This document shows positions 37,027-44,629 of a stretch of DNA of 64,000 nt, one piece after another (position 1 is the stretch's first letter; every line of letters starts with the position of its first letter). The stretch lies in assembly GCA_005503085.1 (NCBI GenBank), contig SCOI01000007.1, forward strand, positions 62,001 to 126,000, read 5' to 3'. The position numbers and the translations under genes were made by a program. This stretch comes from Burkholderiales bacterium C2. Lineage in GTDB: Bacteria > Pseudomonadota > Gammaproteobacteria > Burkholderiales > Burkholderiaceae_C. A model generated the notes under the pieces. That model saw nothing but the letters and a program-made list of their open reading frames with translations. It had not been told where the DNA came from and made no database searches.

Positions 37027-37776
37027 TCAGTGGATCAGCATGCCGCCGTTCACATCGAGCGTGATGCCGGTGCAGTAGGCCGACAGCGGGCTGGCCAGAA
37101 AGACGCAGGCCCCCGCCACATCTTCGGCGCGGCCCAGGCGGGCCAGCGGGATCGTGTCCTCGATGTCCTTCTTGCGCTCGGGGCTCAGCTTGCCCTGGGT
37201 GATGTCGGTCTCGATCAGGCCCGGGGTGATGCAGTTGACGCGGATGCCCTCGATGCCGAACTCGCGCGCCATCGCCCGCGCCAGGCCCAGTACGCCGGCC
37301 TTGGCCGCCGAGTAGTGCGGCCCGCCGAAGATGCCGCCGCCGCGCTGCGCCGAGACCGAGGAGATGCAGACGATGGAGCCGCTCTTGTGCTCGCGCATCG
37401 CCGGCAGCACCGCCTGAGACATGTACAAGGTGCCGCGCAGGCTCACGTCGAGGATGCGGTCGTAGTCGGCACCAGTGATGTCCAGCGTCTTGACCGGCTG
37501 GGTGATGCCCGCGTTGTTGACCAGGATGTCGATCCGGCCCAGCGCCTTCAGCACCTGGGCTGCCGCGGCCTCGCAGGAGGCCTTGTCGGTCACGTCCGCC
37601 ACCAGGCCGAGGTGGCCCTCGCCCAGCCGCGCTGCGGCGGCGGCCGGGTCGGCGCGCTCCAGGTCGAGGATCGCGACCTTCGCGCCCTGCGCGGCCATCA
37701 GGCGCGCGGTGGCGAATCCCAGGCCGTTGACGCCGGCGCCACCGGTGATCACGGCAACTTTGTCTTTGAGCAGCAT
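37027..37776 (-). CDS. SDR-family oxidoreductase
   Basis: A 249-residue short-chain dehydrogenase, cytoplasmic. The NAD(P) site reads TGGAGVNGLGFATARLMA (variant of TGxxxGxG with an inserted N), followed by DLERAD, whose acidic residue after beta-2 suggests NAD preference. NNAG is at about 84-87, catalytic S in ISSVSAQ, YSAAK with Y and K near 153-157, and the ITPGLIETDI loop. I start at ATG 37776, since the upstream in-frame start crosses the regulator-binding region. First gene of the TRAP/transketolase operon, so it probably oxidises the imported polyol or reduces an intermediate. Confidence 0.94.
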   Translation of the reverse strand: MLLKDKVAVITGGAGVNGLGFATARLMAAQGAKVAILDLERADPAAAAARLGEGHLGLVADVTDKASCEAAAAQVLKALGRIDILVNNAGITQPVKTLDITGADYDRILDVSLRGTLYMSQAVLPAMREHKSGSIVCISSVSAQRGGGIFGGPHYSAAKAGVLGLARAMAREFGIEGIRVNCITPGLIETDITQGKLSPERKKDIEDTIPLARLGRAEDVAGACVFLASPLSAYCTGITLDVNGGMLIH

Positions 37777-37824
37777 GTGCGTTGTCTCCTGTGTTGTTGG
37801 CTGAATAGTCGGCGTTGCATGGCA

Positions 37825-37870
37825 TGACAACAAGCGAAGTCTTGTCAGGCTAAGATGACTGATCGTCATC
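37825..37870. promoter_or_regulatory. Candidate LysR-type operators between SDR operon and its divergent regulator
   Basis: TGACAA (37825-37830) and TTGTCA (37842-37847) are perfect arms with an 11-base spacer, matching the LysR T-N11-A box. A second perfect dyad GATGAC-TGATC-GTCATC covers 37854-37870. Two adjacent sites, one recognition and one activation site, are typical of LysR-regulated divergent promoters. Binding by the adjacent regulator is inferred. Confidence 0.65.
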
Positions 37871-37889
37871 CAACCAGAGGGTTCCCCCT

Positions 37890-38774
37890 ATGGCTGCCGT
37901 TCCACCCCTGGCCAATCTGCTGGCCTTCGAGGCGGTTGCGCGGCGCCGCAGCTTTGCGCTCGCGGCTGCCGAGCTGCACCTGACCGCATCGGCGATCAGC
38001 CATCAGGTCGCCCGGCTGGAGGCCCATCTCGGTGTGCGCCTGTTCGAACGCAGTGCGCACGGTGTGCGGCTGAGCACGGCAGGCGATCACTACCTGGGGC
38101 GCGTCGGCGGCGCCTTATCGGCATTGACGGCGGCCACCGAGGACCTGCGGCAGGGCGTCAACAACAGCCTTTATGTGCACTCGGCGCCCAGCCTCGCGAG
38201 CCTGTGGCTGATGCCACGCCTGCGGGCATTCGCCCAGGCGCATCCGGACATCTCGCTGAACCTCTCGGCGGCACACACGCACAGCGATTTCGCGCTGGGG
38301 CAGGCCGATATCGACATCCGCTACGGCGTGCCGCAGTGGCCGGACCTGGTGGTCGAGCCGTTGTTCGAGGAGCGCATCGTGCCGCTGGCCAGCCCTGCCT
38401 TCATTCAGGAACACCGGCTCAAACGGCCCGAGCACCTGCTCGATGTGCCGCTGATACAAAGCACGGTCAGCATCGTCCAGTGGCAGGACTGGTTTGCCGA
38501 GTTTTCCGACCAGCGGGCGCCGGAGCGCTTTGCCGTGCGCTTCGACCGCGCGCAGATGTCACTGGACGCGGCGACCCAGGGGCTGGGCGTGGCGCTGGAG
38601 AGCGCGACGAACGCCGGTCGCCACATCGCCGAGCGCAAGCTCAAGCCGATCTTCGGGCTCGACAAGGCGATCAAGGTCAAGGCGCATTTCGCCGTCTACC
38701 CGGCGCGCCATGCCAAGCGGCCGCCGGTGGAGGCCTTCCTCACCTGGCTGCATCAGCAGGCCGCCAAGGGCTAG
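37890..38774 (+). CDS. LysR-family regulator of the SDR/TRAP/transketolase operon, GcvA-like
   Basis: A 294-residue LysR-type regulator. The helix-turn-helix lies in residues 5-65 (NLLAFEAVARRRSFALAAAE, then LTASAISHQVARLEAHLGVRLF); the effector domain follows, ending HQQAAKG. The GcvA-like subgroup is suggested by NLLAFEAVAR and the SLWLMPRL segment. It is divergent from the SDR gene, with two perfect dyads in between, so it very likely senses a metabolite of that pathway and controls the operon. Confidence 0.92.
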   Translation: MAAVPPLANLLAFEAVARRRSFALAAAELHLTASAISHQVARLEAHLGVRLFERSAHGVRLSTAGDHYLGRVGGALSALTAATEDLRQGVNNSLYVHSAPSLASLWLMPRLRAFAQAHPDISLNLSAAHTHSDFALGQADIDIRYGVPQWPDLVVEPLFEERIVPLASPAFIQEHRLKRPEHLLDVPLIQSTVSIVQWQDWFAEFSDQRAPERFAVRFDRAQMSLDAATQGLGVALESATNAGRHIAERKLKPIFGLDKAIKVKAHFAVYPARHAKRPPVEAFLTWLHQQAAKG

Positions 38775-38781
38775 CTCAGCC

Positions 38782-39426
38782 TCACAAGCCCGCCAGCGCA
38801 TGCCGCAGTAGCAAGGCCGACAACACCCACATCGTCAGACCGATCAGGCTGTCCAGGACCTGCCAGGCCCGTGGCCGCGCGAACCAGGGTGCCAGCCAGC
38901 GGGCGCCGAAGCCCAGCAGCCCGAACCAGAGGGCGCTGGCGAGCGCGGCGCCGGCGATGAAGAAGGCGCGCAGCTCGGCCGGCTGCTGGGCGCCTATGCT
39001 GCCCACCAGCAGCACGGTGTCCAGGTAGACATGGGGGTTCAGCAGCGTGAAGGCCGCTGCCTGGGCCAGCGCCGCCGTGCGGCCCAGGCCTTCGCCGCCG
39101 GCCGCCGCCCGCAGCTGCCCCGACTGCCGGGCGCGGCGCAGCGCCAGCGCGCCGTAGACCGCCAGGAACAGCGCGCCGGCCAGGGCCAGCGCGCGCGCCA
39201 GGCCGGGGCGTTCGCCCAGCGCCTGGGCCATGCCCAGCACACCGGCCATGATCAGCAGCGCATCGGCGGCGGCGCAGAACAGCACCACCGGGCCGACATG
39301 CTCGCGGCGCAGGCCCTGGCGCAGCACGAAGGCGTTCTGGGCGCCGATGGCGACGATCAGGCCCAGGCTCAGCGCCAGGCCCTGCAGCAGTGCGGCCGGT
39401 GCGGCGGCCAGGTTTGAAGTCATCAT
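38782..39426 (-). CDS. argO: LysE/ArgO-family amino-acid exporter
   Basis: A 214-residue inner-membrane exporter with six hydrophobic segments. The LysE signature is clear: GLALSLGLIVAIGAQNAFVLRQGLRR near the N-terminus, and AFTLLNPHVYLDTVLLVGSIG in the middle. Basic amino acids (arginine, lysine) are the usual substrates. It starts at one of two adjacent ATGs (39426 or 39423). It is divergent from an ArgP-type regulator, the classical argO/argP arrangement, which supports the substrate inference and lysine/arginine-responsive control. Confidence 0.92.
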   Translation of the reverse strand: MMTSNLAAAPAALLQGLALSLGLIVAIGAQNAFVLRQGLRREHVGPVVLFCAAADALLIMAGVLGMAQALGERPGLARALALAGALFLAVYGALALRRARQSGQLRAAAGGEGLGRTAALAQAAAFTLLNPHVYLDTVLLVGSIGAQQPAELRAFFIAGAALASALWFGLLGFGARWLAPWFARPRAWQVLDSLIGLTMWVLSALLLRHALAGL

Positions 39427-39435
39427 GGGCTCAGC

Positions 39436-39497
39436 TTGCCAGTCCTTGGCAATGAAGCCAAACTAACTAATCTAAATCGAATTTAGGAAAACTAATC
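39436..39497. promoter_or_regulatory. argO-argP intergenic control region with two dyads
   Basis: TTGCCA-GTCCT-TGGCAA (39436-39452) and CTAAAT-CGA-ATTTAG (39472-39486) are perfect inverted repeats. ACTAATC occurs twice in direct orientation (39466-39472, 39491-39497). The second half is AT-rich, as expected for the promoter and ArgP-binding region. Exact half-sites used by ArgP are not determined. Confidence 0.5.
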
Positions 39498-39499
39498 AG

Positions 39500-40396
39500 A
39501 TGCTGGACTACGCCGCGCTCTCTGCTCTGGCCGCCGTGATGCGGGAGGGAAGTTTTGAGCGCGCGGCGCGCGCGCTCCATGTGACGCCCTCGGCGATTTC
39601 CCAGCGCATCCGCCTGCTGGAGGAGCGCGTCGGCTGCGCGCTGGTGATACGCGAGCAGCCCTGCCGCGCGACCGAGACGGGGCGCCGGCTGTGCCAGCAT
39701 GTGGACCAGGTGCGTCTGCTGGAGCAGGACCTGCATACCGCGCTGCCGGCCCTGTCGGCGGACGCGCCGGCGCGCGTCCCGCTGCCGATCGCCGTCAATG
39801 CCGACAGCCTCGCGACCTGGGCCGCCCCCGCGCTCGCCGGCTTCGCGGCGGACAGTCCGGTGCTGCTGGAGGTGCTGGTGGACGACCAGGACCACACCAG
39901 CGAGCGCCTGCGCAGCGGCGCGGTGCTGGCCGCCGTGACGGCGGCGGCGCGGCCCGCCGCCGGCTGCAACAGCAGGCCGCTGGGCGCGATGCGCTACCGC
40001 GCCGCCGCGAGCCCCGCCTTCATGCGGCGCTATTTCGCGGACGGCGTCGGCGCCGGCAGCCTGGCCCGGGCGCCCAGCCTGGTCTTCAACACCAAGGACG
40101 AACTGCAGGCCAGCTGGGCACGGCGCCTGTGCCACCGGCATGTGGAACTGCCGCGGCATACCCTGCCGTCCTCCCATGCCTTTGTGAGCGCTGCGGCGGC
40201 GGGCATGGGCTGGGGCCTGCATCCGGAATCGATGATCGCCCGTCAGCTGAGCGAGGGCAGCCTGGTCGAGCTGGTGCCCGACACGCCGCTGGATGTGGCC
40301 CTCTACTGGCAGCACGCCCGCGCGGCCTCCGGGCTGCTGGACCGCCTGACCGGCGCCGTGCTGTCAGCGGCCCGCGAGGCCTTGCTGGCGCCCTGA
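39500..40396 (+). CDS. argP: LysR-family regulator ArgP
   Basis: A 298-residue LysR-type activator of amino-acid export. The HTH reads YAALSALAAVMREGSFERAARAL, then VTPSAISQRIRLLEERVG, the ArgP/IciA subtype. The segment IAVNADSLATWAAPALAGF matches the ArgP ligand-domain start, and HAFVSAAAAGMGWGLHPESM its late conserved block. It is divergent from argO across 73 bases. In E. coli ArgP binds lysine or arginine and drives argO. Confidence 0.93.
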   Translation: MLDYAALSALAAVMREGSFERAARALHVTPSAISQRIRLLEERVGCALVIREQPCRATETGRRLCQHVDQVRLLEQDLHTALPALSADAPARVPLPIAVNADSLATWAAPALAGFAADSPVLLEVLVDDQDHTSERLRSGAVLAAVTAAARPAAGCNSRPLGAMRYRAAASPAFMRRYFADGVGAGSLARAPSLVFNTKDELQASWARRLCHRHVELPRHTLPSSHAFVSAAAAGMGWGLHPESMIARQLSEGSLVELVPDTPLDVALYWQHARAASGLLDRLTGAVLSAAREALLAP

Positions 40397-40423
40397 GGGA
40401 CGCCGTGCGGGGCGAGGCCTTTC

Positions 40424-41065
40424 TCAGGCGCCCAGCACGCGACGGATATGGCCGGCGATGGCGTCGTCCTGGCAATTCGGGAAGAACAGCTCCTGGAACT
40501 TCTCGCCCGACACGGTGGCCTTCAGCAGGTCCTGGTCGACCGTCTTCAGCACGCTCAGCATGTCCTTGCAGGAGGCGGCCTTCAGGTCCTTCAGGATGCC
40601 GCGGTTCTTGGCCATGATGGCGGCGCGCTCCTTCGGATAGCCGACGCCGCGCTCGTGCTCGAACAGCTTGCGGTAGCAGTCCTGCAGATTCAGTTCGGCC
40701 GCCCAGCCGAAGCCCTTGGCGTAAGGCATGGACAGGCAGTTGCCGTCATTGATCTGGCCGAACAGAAAGGCATCGGTCGGGTCGATCACCAGGCCGCAGA
40801 ACACGCCGGGCATGGCATTGCAGGCCAGCATCGAGCCCATGCCGGTGCCGCAGCCGGTGACAACGAAATCGGCCGCCCTGGAGTTCAGCAGGATGCCGGC
40901 CAGCAGGCCGTTCATCACATAGGTCAGCGAGGCCTTGTCCTCGGGGGTGTACATGCCGTAGTGGTGCACGGTATGTCCGAGCGGCTCGGTGACGGTCTTC
41001 AGCGCATTGAAGACGGTGTCGGACTTGGCCGCTTGGCTGTTTTCGATGATGAGCGCGATTTTCAT
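40424..41065 (-). CDS. RpiB/LacA/LacB-family sugar-phosphate isomerase
   Basis: A 213-residue isomerase. The N-terminal two-thirds has the RpiB fold: MKIALIIENSQAAKS, then GHTVHHYGMY, and the substrate loop VVTGCGTGMGSMLACNAMPGVFCGLV, where the family cysteine lies in GCGTGMG. It is longer than RpiB (~149) because of a C-terminal helical extension ending AGHIRRVLGA. Related longer proteins are isomerases of four- or five-carbon sugar phosphates. It is monocistronic, 2.6 kb from the split-transketolase operon, so it may join that pathway, but no direct link is visible. Confidence 0.88.
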   Translation of the reverse strand: MKIALIIENSQAAKSDTVFNALKTVTEPLGHTVHHYGMYTPEDKASLTYVMNGLLAGILLNSRAADFVVTGCGTGMGSMLACNAMPGVFCGLVIDPTDAFLFGQINDGNCLSMPYAKGFGWAAELNLQDCYRKLFEHERGVGYPKERAAIMAKNRGILKDLKAASCKDMLSVLKTVDQDLLKATVSGEKFQELFFPNCQDDAIAGHIRRVLGA

Positions 41066-41430
41066 GAGGGGTGACTTTCTGAGTCGAACGAAGGGGAGCA
41101 GGCGAGCATCGCCTGGTGCATGGGCCGCTACGCCACAGGCCAGAGGGCCTGGGCGCGGGCCGTCATGCCAGGTGCAATCCCAGGGAAGGGCAAGACTGCA
41201 TGGTCAGAAAGTTCCACCTGGCTAACCGCGCACCTCGGCCAAAGGCGAGGCGCTGGCGCTGGGGGCCATTGTGCCGTCCTTGTGACACTCTTGCTGCGGC
41301 CGGTGCTCGGGCCATTTGTCATTTTTGGTCGTTACATTGCGGAGTCCCACCGCGAACACGGGGAGCGCAAGCCCTGATTGCGAGCCTCCGATCGGCGTGG
41401 AATAGTCGCCGGCTCAGTTTTCAAATTGTC
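41066..41430. other. Intergenic region upstream of the type II secretion operon
   Basis: 365 bases without a convincing gene between the isomerase start and gspG. A 7-bp hairpin CAGGCGA-GCA-TCGCCTG lies at 41099-41115. The frame of gspG stays open back to 41116 but that part has no signal peptide or ribosome-binding site and is not conserved-looking. The promoter for gspG is placed near its 3' end; the isomerase promoter must also lie here. Confidence 0.5.
41378..41406 (+). promoter_or_regulatory. Candidate sigma-70 promoter of the type II secretion operon
   Basis: TTGCGA (41378-41383) and AATAGT (41401-41406) are spaced exactly 17 bp; expected initiation is about 18 nt before the gspG ATG. 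Each box matches consensus at 4 of 6 positions. Confidence 0.4.
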
Positions 41431-41877
41431 ATGTCACGATCCCCTGTCTTCAATTCGTCACACAGCCCTGCAAGCCGGGCCACTGGCTTCACGCTGCTGG
41501 AACTGCTGGTGGTGATGGTCATCATCGGCCTGCTGGCCGGCTATGTGGGCCCGAAGTTCTTTGGCCAGATCGGCAAGTCCGAGGTCAAGGCGGCGCGTGC
41601 GCAGATCGACGGCCTGTCCAAGGCGTTGGACCAGTACCGCATCGAGGTCGGCCGCTACCCGAGCACCGAGCAGGGCCTGGCCGCCCTGGTCAGCAAACCC
41701 GGCGAGGAGCCGCGCTGGGGCGGGCCCTATCTGAGCAAGGCCGTGCCCAAGGACCCCTGGCGCAATGACTACCAGTACCGCTCGCCGGGCGAACATGGCG
41801 ACTACGATCTGTTCTCGCTGGGTCGCGACGGCCGCCCCGGCGGCGAAGGCGAGGATGCCGATCTGACCAATTGGTGA
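41431..41877 (+). CDS. gspG: Type II secretion major pseudopilin GspG
   Basis: A 148-residue pseudopilin that forms the main shaft of the periplasmic pseudopilus. It has a class III prepilin leader ending ATG before FTLLELLVVMVIIGLLAGYVGPKFF (cleavage after G, Glu at +5), the GspG-specific YPSTEQGLAALV and the C-terminal DPWRNDYQYRSPG and DLFSLGRDGRPGGEGEDADLTNW calcium-binding end. First gene of a ten-gene cluster. The prepilin peptidase that must process it is not in the window. Confidence 0.95.
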   Translation: MSRSPVFNSSHSPASRATGFTLLELLVVMVIIGLLAGYVGPKFFGQIGKSEVKAARAQIDGLSKALDQYRIEVGRYPSTEQGLAALVSKPGEEPRWGGPYLSKAVPKDPWRNDYQYRSPGEHGDYDLFSLGRDGRPGGEGEDADLTNW

Positions 41878-41894
41878 GATCGCTCGCGCCCTCC

Positions 41895-43094
41895 ATGCCG
41901 CAGTATCAGATCCGTATCTTTCATCCCCAGCTGGGGGTGCAGTCGCGGCGCATCGAGGCGCCGGACCGGCAGTCGCTGGCCGGCCTGGCCGGCGTCGCGC
42001 CCCAGCATCTGCTGGAGGTGGAGGAGCTGTCAGGGGGCGCCGAGCGCCCCAAGCGCGGCGGCCGCGGCAAGCGCTTTCCGCTGCAGCTCTTCAGCCAGGA
42101 GCTGGCCGTGCTGCTGGATGCCGGCATAGCGCTGCTGGAGGCGCTGACCACGCTGCGTGAGAAGGAGGCCAACCCGGCCGTGCGCGCGGCGCTGGACGGT
42201 GTGATCGAGGCGGTCCAGCAGGGCCGACCCTTGTCGGCCGCGATGCAGGCCCAGCCCCAGGCCTTCGACGAGCTGGTCTGCGCCATCGTCGCAGCCAATG
42301 AGCGCACCGGCCAGCTCAGCGCCGCGCTGGCCCAGCACGCGCGCTACCTGGCCTGGGTCGAGAGCCTGCGCTCGCGCCTGATCGCGGCCTGTGTCTATCC
42401 GGCCATGCTGCTGCTGGTCGGTGGCGCGGTGATCCTGTTCCTGCTGCTCTTTGTGCTGCCGCGCTTTGCCGGCATCCTGGACGGTCTGGGCAATGAACTG
42501 CCCTGGGCCTCGCGCGCGCTGATCAGCTTCGGCCAGACGGCCGGCAGCCAGCCGCTGCTGGTGCTGGGCGGTCTCGTGCTGATGCTGGGGTCGGGTCTTG
42601 CGCTGTGGCGCCATGCCGGCCTGAGGCAGCGCCTGCAGGCCTCGCTGTGGACCCTGCCGGGCCTGGGCCCGAGATTGCGCGTGCTGGCGCTGGCGCGGCT
42701 GTACCGCAGCATGGGCATGCTCTTGGGCTCGGGTGTGCCGGTGCTGGCGGCGCTGCGCATAGTCGAGGGCGTCGTGGCCCTGCCCTGGCGCGCGGCGGTG
42801 GCCGCGGCGGCCGAGCAGGTGGCCCAGGGCGGACGTTTTTCGGATGCGCTGGAGGACCAGGGCCTGGCGACGCCGGTGGCGCGGCGCATGGTGCGGGTCG
42901 GCGAGCGCAGCGGCGAGCTGCCGGCGATGCTGGAGCGCGCGGCGGCCTTTCATGATGAGGAGGCGGTGCGCCTGACCGAGCTGCTGACCCGCGCCATCAA
43001 CCCGGCGCTGATGCTGGTCATGGGCGTGCTGATCGGCGGGATCATCGTGCTGATGTATCTGCCGATCTTTCAATTGGTGGAGCAAGTCCAGTGA
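41895..43094 (+). CDS. gspF: Type II secretion inner-membrane platform protein GspF
   Basis: A 399-residue polytopic platform protein. Two T2SSF domains are seen (about 70-190 beginning LQLFSQELAVLLDAGIALLEAL, and 270-390 beginning LARLYRSMGMLLGSGVPVLAAL), each followed by hydrophobic helices, and GERSGELPAMLERAA in the second. I give ATG 41895; GTG 41874 in frame would overlap the gspG stop by GTGA and is an equal possibility. It contacts the ATPase GspE, encoded next with a GTGA overlap. Confidence 0.93.
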   Translation: MPQYQIRIFHPQLGVQSRRIEAPDRQSLAGLAGVAPQHLLEVEELSGGAERPKRGGRGKRFPLQLFSQELAVLLDAGIALLEALTTLREKEANPAVRAALDGVIEAVQQGRPLSAAMQAQPQAFDELVCAIVAANERTGQLSAALAQHARYLAWVESLRSRLIAACVYPAMLLLVGGAVILFLLLFVLPRFAGILDGLGNELPWASRALISFGQTAGSQPLLVLGGLVLMLGSGLALWRHAGLRQRLQASLWTLPGLGPRLRVLALARLYRSMGMLLGSGVPVLAALRIVEGVVALPWRAAVAAAAEQVAQGGRFSDALEDQGLATPVARRMVRVGERSGELPAMLERAAAFHDEEAVRLTELLTRAINPALMLVMGVLIGGIIVLMYLPIFQLVEQVQ

Positions 43095-44629
43095 GTGCCG
43101 TCGTTCATTCCCTTTCGGACTTCCTGCCCGCCGAGCAAGGCCCCTGGCATCTGGACTTCGAGCGCTGGCCGCAGGCCCAGGCGCAGCGCTGGCGCGCGGT
43201 GCTGGCGGTCGGTGCGGGCGGCCGCGCGATGCTGCTGGCCGAGCGCGACCCCGATGCGCTGCTGCTGCAAAGCATAGAGACGAGGTTGCAGCAGCCGGTG
43301 CGCTGGCTGCGCTGCGAGGCGGCCGCGGTCGAGCATTGGCTGGGCGCGGGCGAGGCGGACTTCCGCGCACTCTCCGATGTCGAGGAGGCGGTGGCCACCG
43401 GCGAGGCCGGCGCCGGCACCGAGGAGCTGTCGGCGCTGCGCATGTCCGAGCAGGCCTCGCCCGTCGTGCGCCTGCTCAACGCCACCTTGTACGACGCGCT
43501 GCAGGACGGCGCCAGCGATGTGCATATCGAGTGCACGGTGCGCGGCGCGGTCATACGTTTCCGTGTCGACGGGGTCATGGCCATGGTGCGCACCGTCGAG
43601 GGCGCGGCGGTGGCCGAGCAACTGGTGTCGCGGCTGAAGGTGATGTCCGAGCTGGACATCGGCGAGCGCCGCCTGCCGCAGGATGGCCGCTTCAAGCTCA
43701 AGGTGCAGGGTCGCGAGGTCGACTTCCGCCTCTCCATCATGCCCAGCGTGTTCGGCGAGGACGCGGTCGTGCGGGTGCTGGACCGCGCCCGCATCGAGCA
43801 GGCCGGTGGCCAGCTGACGCTGGACGCGCTGGGCTTCGATGCTGACGAACGCGCCGCGATCCGCGCCCAGGCGCGCCAGCCGCACGGCATGCTGCTGGTG
43901 ACCGGCCCGACCGGCAGCGGCAAGACCACCACGCTGTACGCCACGCTGGCCGAGATCCACACCGGCACCGACAAGATCATCACGATCGAGGACCCGGTCG
44001 AGTACCAGCTGGCCGGCGTCGTGCAGATCCCGGTCAACGAGAAGAAGGGCCTGACCTTCTCGCGCGGCCTGCGCTCCATCCTGCGCCACGACCCCGACCG
44101 CGTGATGGTGGGCGAGATCCGCGATGCCGAGACCGCGCAGATCGCGGTGCAGGCGGCGCTGACCGGCCACCTGGTGTTCTCGACGGTCCATGCCAACAAC
44201 GCCTTCGATGTGATCGGTCGCTTCATGCATATGGGGCTGGACCTGTACAACGTGGTCTCGGCACTCAACGCGGTGCTGGCCCAGCGCCTGGTGCGGCTGA
44301 ACTGCAGCCATTGCGCCCGGCCCTACGAACCCGAGGCCGCGACCCTGGCCCGCCATGGCCTGAAGCCCGACGCCGGCCATCGCTTCATGCGCGGCGAGGG
44401 CTGCGGCCATTGCCGCGGCAGCGGCTATCGCGGCCGGCGTGCGGTGGCCGAGCTGCTGAAGCTCGACGACGGCCTGCGCGACCTGATCGCGGCGCGCGCG
44501 CCGATGTCGCAGATCAAGGAAGCCGCGCGTGCGCGCGGCATGAAGCCGCTGCGCGCGATGGCGCTGGAGGCGGTCTGCCGCGGCGTCACCACTTTCGAGG
44601 AACTCGAGCGTGTCACCCTCGATGAATAG
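43091..44629 (+). CDS. gspE: Type II secretion ATPase GspE
   Basis: A 512-residue cytoplasmic hexameric ATPase that drives pseudopilus assembly. Walker A GPTGSGKTTT lies near residues 272-281, followed by the Asp box TIEDPVEYQL, Walker B DPDRVMVGEIRD, the His box TGHLVFSTVHANNA, and a tetracysteine zinc module CSHC...CGHC near 412-440. The start is GTG 43091, overlapping the gspF stop. The short N1E region differs from classic GspE, fitting a divergent L-like partner. Confidence 0.94.
   Translation: MSAVVHSLSDFLPAEQGPWHLDFERWPQAQAQRWRAVLAVGAGGRAMLLAERDPDALLLQSIETRLQQPVRWLRCEAAAVEHWLGAGEADFRALSDVEEAVATGEAGAGTEELSALRMSEQASPVVRLLNATLYDALQDGASDVHIECTVRGAVIRFRVDGVMAMVRTVEGAAVAEQLVSRLKVMSELDIGERRLPQDGRFKLKVQGREVDFRLSIMPSVFGEDAVVRVLDRARIEQAGGQLTLDALGFDADERAAIRAQARQPHGMLLVTGPTGSGKTTTLYATLAEIHTGTDKIITIEDPVEYQLAGVVQIPVNEKKGLTFSRGLRSILRHDPDRVMVGEIRDAETAQIAVQAALTGHLVFSTVHANNAFDVIGRFMHMGLDLYNVVSALNAVLAQRLVRLNCSHCARPYEPEAATLARHGLKPDAGHRFMRGEGCGHCRGSGYRGRRAVAELLKLDDGLRDLIAARAPMSQIKEAARARGMKPLRAMALEAVCRGVTTFEELERVTLDE

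Noticed and set aside
41116-41430. N-terminal extension of gspG by about 105 residues.
   Set aside because: The prepilin leader must be short and start near MSRSPVF; the upstream part has no ribosome-binding site and does not look like protein.
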